DNA of 5,072 bases from contig JAIBDK010000198.1 in the NCBI GenBank assembly GCA_024679435.1, positions 1-5,072 on the forward strand, in the 5' to 3' direction. The translations under genes and the position numbers were made by a program. Positions 4,216 to 5,072 of this stretch are shown piece by piece (within the stretch, counting starts at the first letter, position 1; each line of letters opens with the position of its first letter). The notes below the pieces were generated by a model, which was not told the DNA's origin, ran no database searches, and was given only the letters and a program-made list of their open reading frames with translations. The stretch is from Gammaproteobacteria bacterium (GTDB lineage: Bacteria; Pseudomonadota; Gammaproteobacteria; Arenicellales; Poriferihabitantaceae).

Positions 4216-4905
4216 TTATGCAACCACCCCAAATATACGACCTACTACTGCGGTTAAACCCATAGCTAGCGCACCCCAAAAAGTCACTCTGATTGCGCCG
4301 ACAGTAATTGGAGCGCCACCAGTGCGCGCCGCAACCCCTCCAAGAAGTGCCAGAAATACAAGAGATAAAACTGCAACTGCAGATATTAGATAATTACCTG
4401 GTGTGGCCCATGCCACCATTAATGGGAGTGCGGCACCGACTGTAAATGTACCGGCTGAATAAAATGCTGCTTGAACTGGCCGGGCACTGACACTCTCCGA
4501 TATACCAATTTCATCTCGTGCATGCGCCCCTAGCGCGTCGTGAGCCATTAGTTGTTCAGCAACTTGTTTTGCTAAAACAGGCTCAAGCCCCCTGTTTCGG
4601 TATATTTTAGCGAGCTCATCTTTTTCAAACTCTATATCGTTCTCTAATGATATTTTTTCGAGCACCAGATCCGCATTCTCTGTATCGGACTGGGAACTGA
4701 CGGACACGTACTCACCAGCCGCCATAGACATGGCTCCTGCTACCAATCCAGCAACGCCTGCAAGAAGAATGTTTGCTTGTGTGGTACTTGCAGCGGCAAC
4801 ACCAATAATAAGACTCGCTGTAGACACGATGCCGTCATTTGCGCCCAAAACAGCAGCACGCAGCCAGCCTACGCGATGTGATCTATGTACTTCATGGTGC
4901 GTCAT
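4216..4905 (-). CDS. VIT/CCC1-family Fe(II)/Mn(II) transporter
   Basis: The protein has 229 residues, a usual length for bacterial VIT1/CCC1-type proteins. It begins with a short His-rich N-terminus (M-T-H-H-E-V-H-R-S-H). The first helix (about 16-38) carries the family signature G-A-N-D-G-I-V-S-T, with D24. The second helix (about 46-66) ends in A-G-A-M-S-M-A-A-G-E-Y-V-S-V-S-S-Q-S-D, also typical. Residues about 72-140 form the Glu-rich cytoplasmic helical region that in plant VIT1 binds metal (E84, E88, E92, E94, E97 and later H122/H128). Helices 3-5 lie at about 143-166, 172-192 and 200-226. Known members export Fe2+ or Mn2+ from the cytoplasm or load it into a compartment; metal specificity cannot be read here. 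The ATG at 4905 is supported by GAGGT at 4911-4915. No Fur-box-like sequence is recognised upstream. The next gene downstream on the same strand is the possible haem membrane protein. Confidence 0.92.
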   Translation of the reverse strand: MTHHEVHRSHRVGWLRAAVLGANDGIVSTASLIIGVAAASTTQANILLAGVAGLVAGAMSMAAGEYVSVSSQSDTENADLVLEKISLENDIEFEKDELAKIYRNRGLEPVLAKQVAEQLMAHDALGAHARDEIGISESVSARPVQAAFYSAGTFTVGAALPLMVAWATPGNYLISAVAVLSLVFLALLGGVAARTGGAPITVGAIRVTFWGALAMGLTAVVGRIFGVVA

Positions 4906-4910
4906 GTGTT

Positions 4911-4915
4911 ACCTC
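4911..4915 (-). promoter_or_regulatory. Ribosome binding site of the VIT gene
   Basis: GAGGT on the minus strand lies five bases before the ATG at 4905-4903 and fixes that start. Confidence 0.7.
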
Positions 4916-4926
4916 GATATGCTTTC

Positions 4927-4962
4927 TGCAGCTAACATATAAGCATTTATCCGTTGTGCGCA
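4927..4962 (-). promoter_or_regulatory. Weak candidate promoter of the VIT gene
   Basis: On the minus strand TTGCGC and TATGTT are separated by 18 bases and lie just upstream of the ribosome site. Both boxes are imperfect matches to the sigma-70 consensus, so this is only a candidate; the box borders are approximate. Confidence 0.25.
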
Positions 4963-4985
4963 ACATGACGTATAAATGTCTGTTG

Positions 4986-5013
4986 GACTAAGCCGCCGCC
5001 ACGGCGGGTAGTC
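4986..5013. other. Strong two-part hairpin upstream of the VIT gene
   Basis: GACTA (4986-4990) pairs with TAGTC (5009-5013), and CCGCC (4993-4997) with GGCGG (5003-5007), around the loop GCCAC; two bases on one side and one on the other separate the two stems. In the plus direction it is followed by TTTATAT. It could end a transcript or be a copy of a REP-like palindromic element; which one cannot be told from a single copy. Confidence 0.5.
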
Positions 5014-5036
5014 TTTATATAGAGGGGATTGTATTC

Positions 5037-5069
5037 GTCGAAGCCGGGCTTGTCGAAGTCTGCCGGGCT
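5037..5069. repeat. Short direct repeat GTCGAAG...CCGGGCT
   Basis: GTCGAAG followed by CCGGGCT occurs at 5037-5050 and, with four extra bases between the parts, at 5052-5069. The first copy also contains the palindrome AAGCC-G-GGCTT (5041-5051). The repeat may continue past the right edge. Confidence 0.5.
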
Positions 5070-5072
5070 GGA

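Noticed and set aside
4984..4990. GTTGGAC as an integron attC core site
   Set aside because: It fits GTTRRRY, but no matching RYYYAAC partner at the right distance was found and there is no integron integrase.
4947..5072. A minus-strand frame open from the right edge to a stop at 4947, possibly the end of an upstream gene
   Set aside because: Its 41 codons run through the hairpin and the direct repeat, and the peptide shows no domain; upstream sequence would decide.

Overview
The window looks like an accessory stretch of a proteobacterial chromosome, most likely a gammaproteobacterium. This is an inference from a VIT-family iron transporter, a secreted transglutaminase-fold protein, and tRNA-derived sequences whose 3' CCA is encoded in the DNA. 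No ribosomal or other taxonomic marker is present, so the assignment is weak.

Layout. Positions 2-973 (+) hold the 3' part of a gene that starts outside the window; it joins the end of an SGNH-hydrolase-like domain to six TPR repeats. Positions about 1109-1384 and 2188-2508 hold two clusters of one GC-rich repeat family, with units of about 137-139 bp. Each full unit ends in a 50-nt sequence with the geometry of a tRNA 3' half: anticodon loop, 5-nt variable region, T arm, acceptor strand, CCA. Between the clusters lies one gene of lower GC (1490-2158, +) encoding a membrane-anchored coiled-coil protein with a C-terminal bacterial SH3 domain. The cluster before it ends with the first part of a unit and the cluster after it begins with the last part of one. 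The simplest reading is a tandem array with the SH3-gene segment inside one unit.

To the right are three minus-strand genes: a secreted transglutaminase-like protein of low GC (2649-3200), a histidine-bearing multi-helix membrane protein that may bind b-type haem (3439-4080), and a VIT/CCC1-type iron or manganese transporter (4216-4905). The last two could both concern iron or redox handling, but nothing shows that they form an operon. The right edge (4986-5072) holds a strong hairpin and a short direct repeat.

The most interesting feature is the tRNA-half repeat array. It has a hairpin with paired base changes, a T stem with compensatory changes, no D arm or recognisable tRNA 5' half, and low-GC cargo-like genes inside and beside it. 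No integrase, transposase or reverse transcriptase is encoded in the window, so any mobility would have to act in trans or is in the past.
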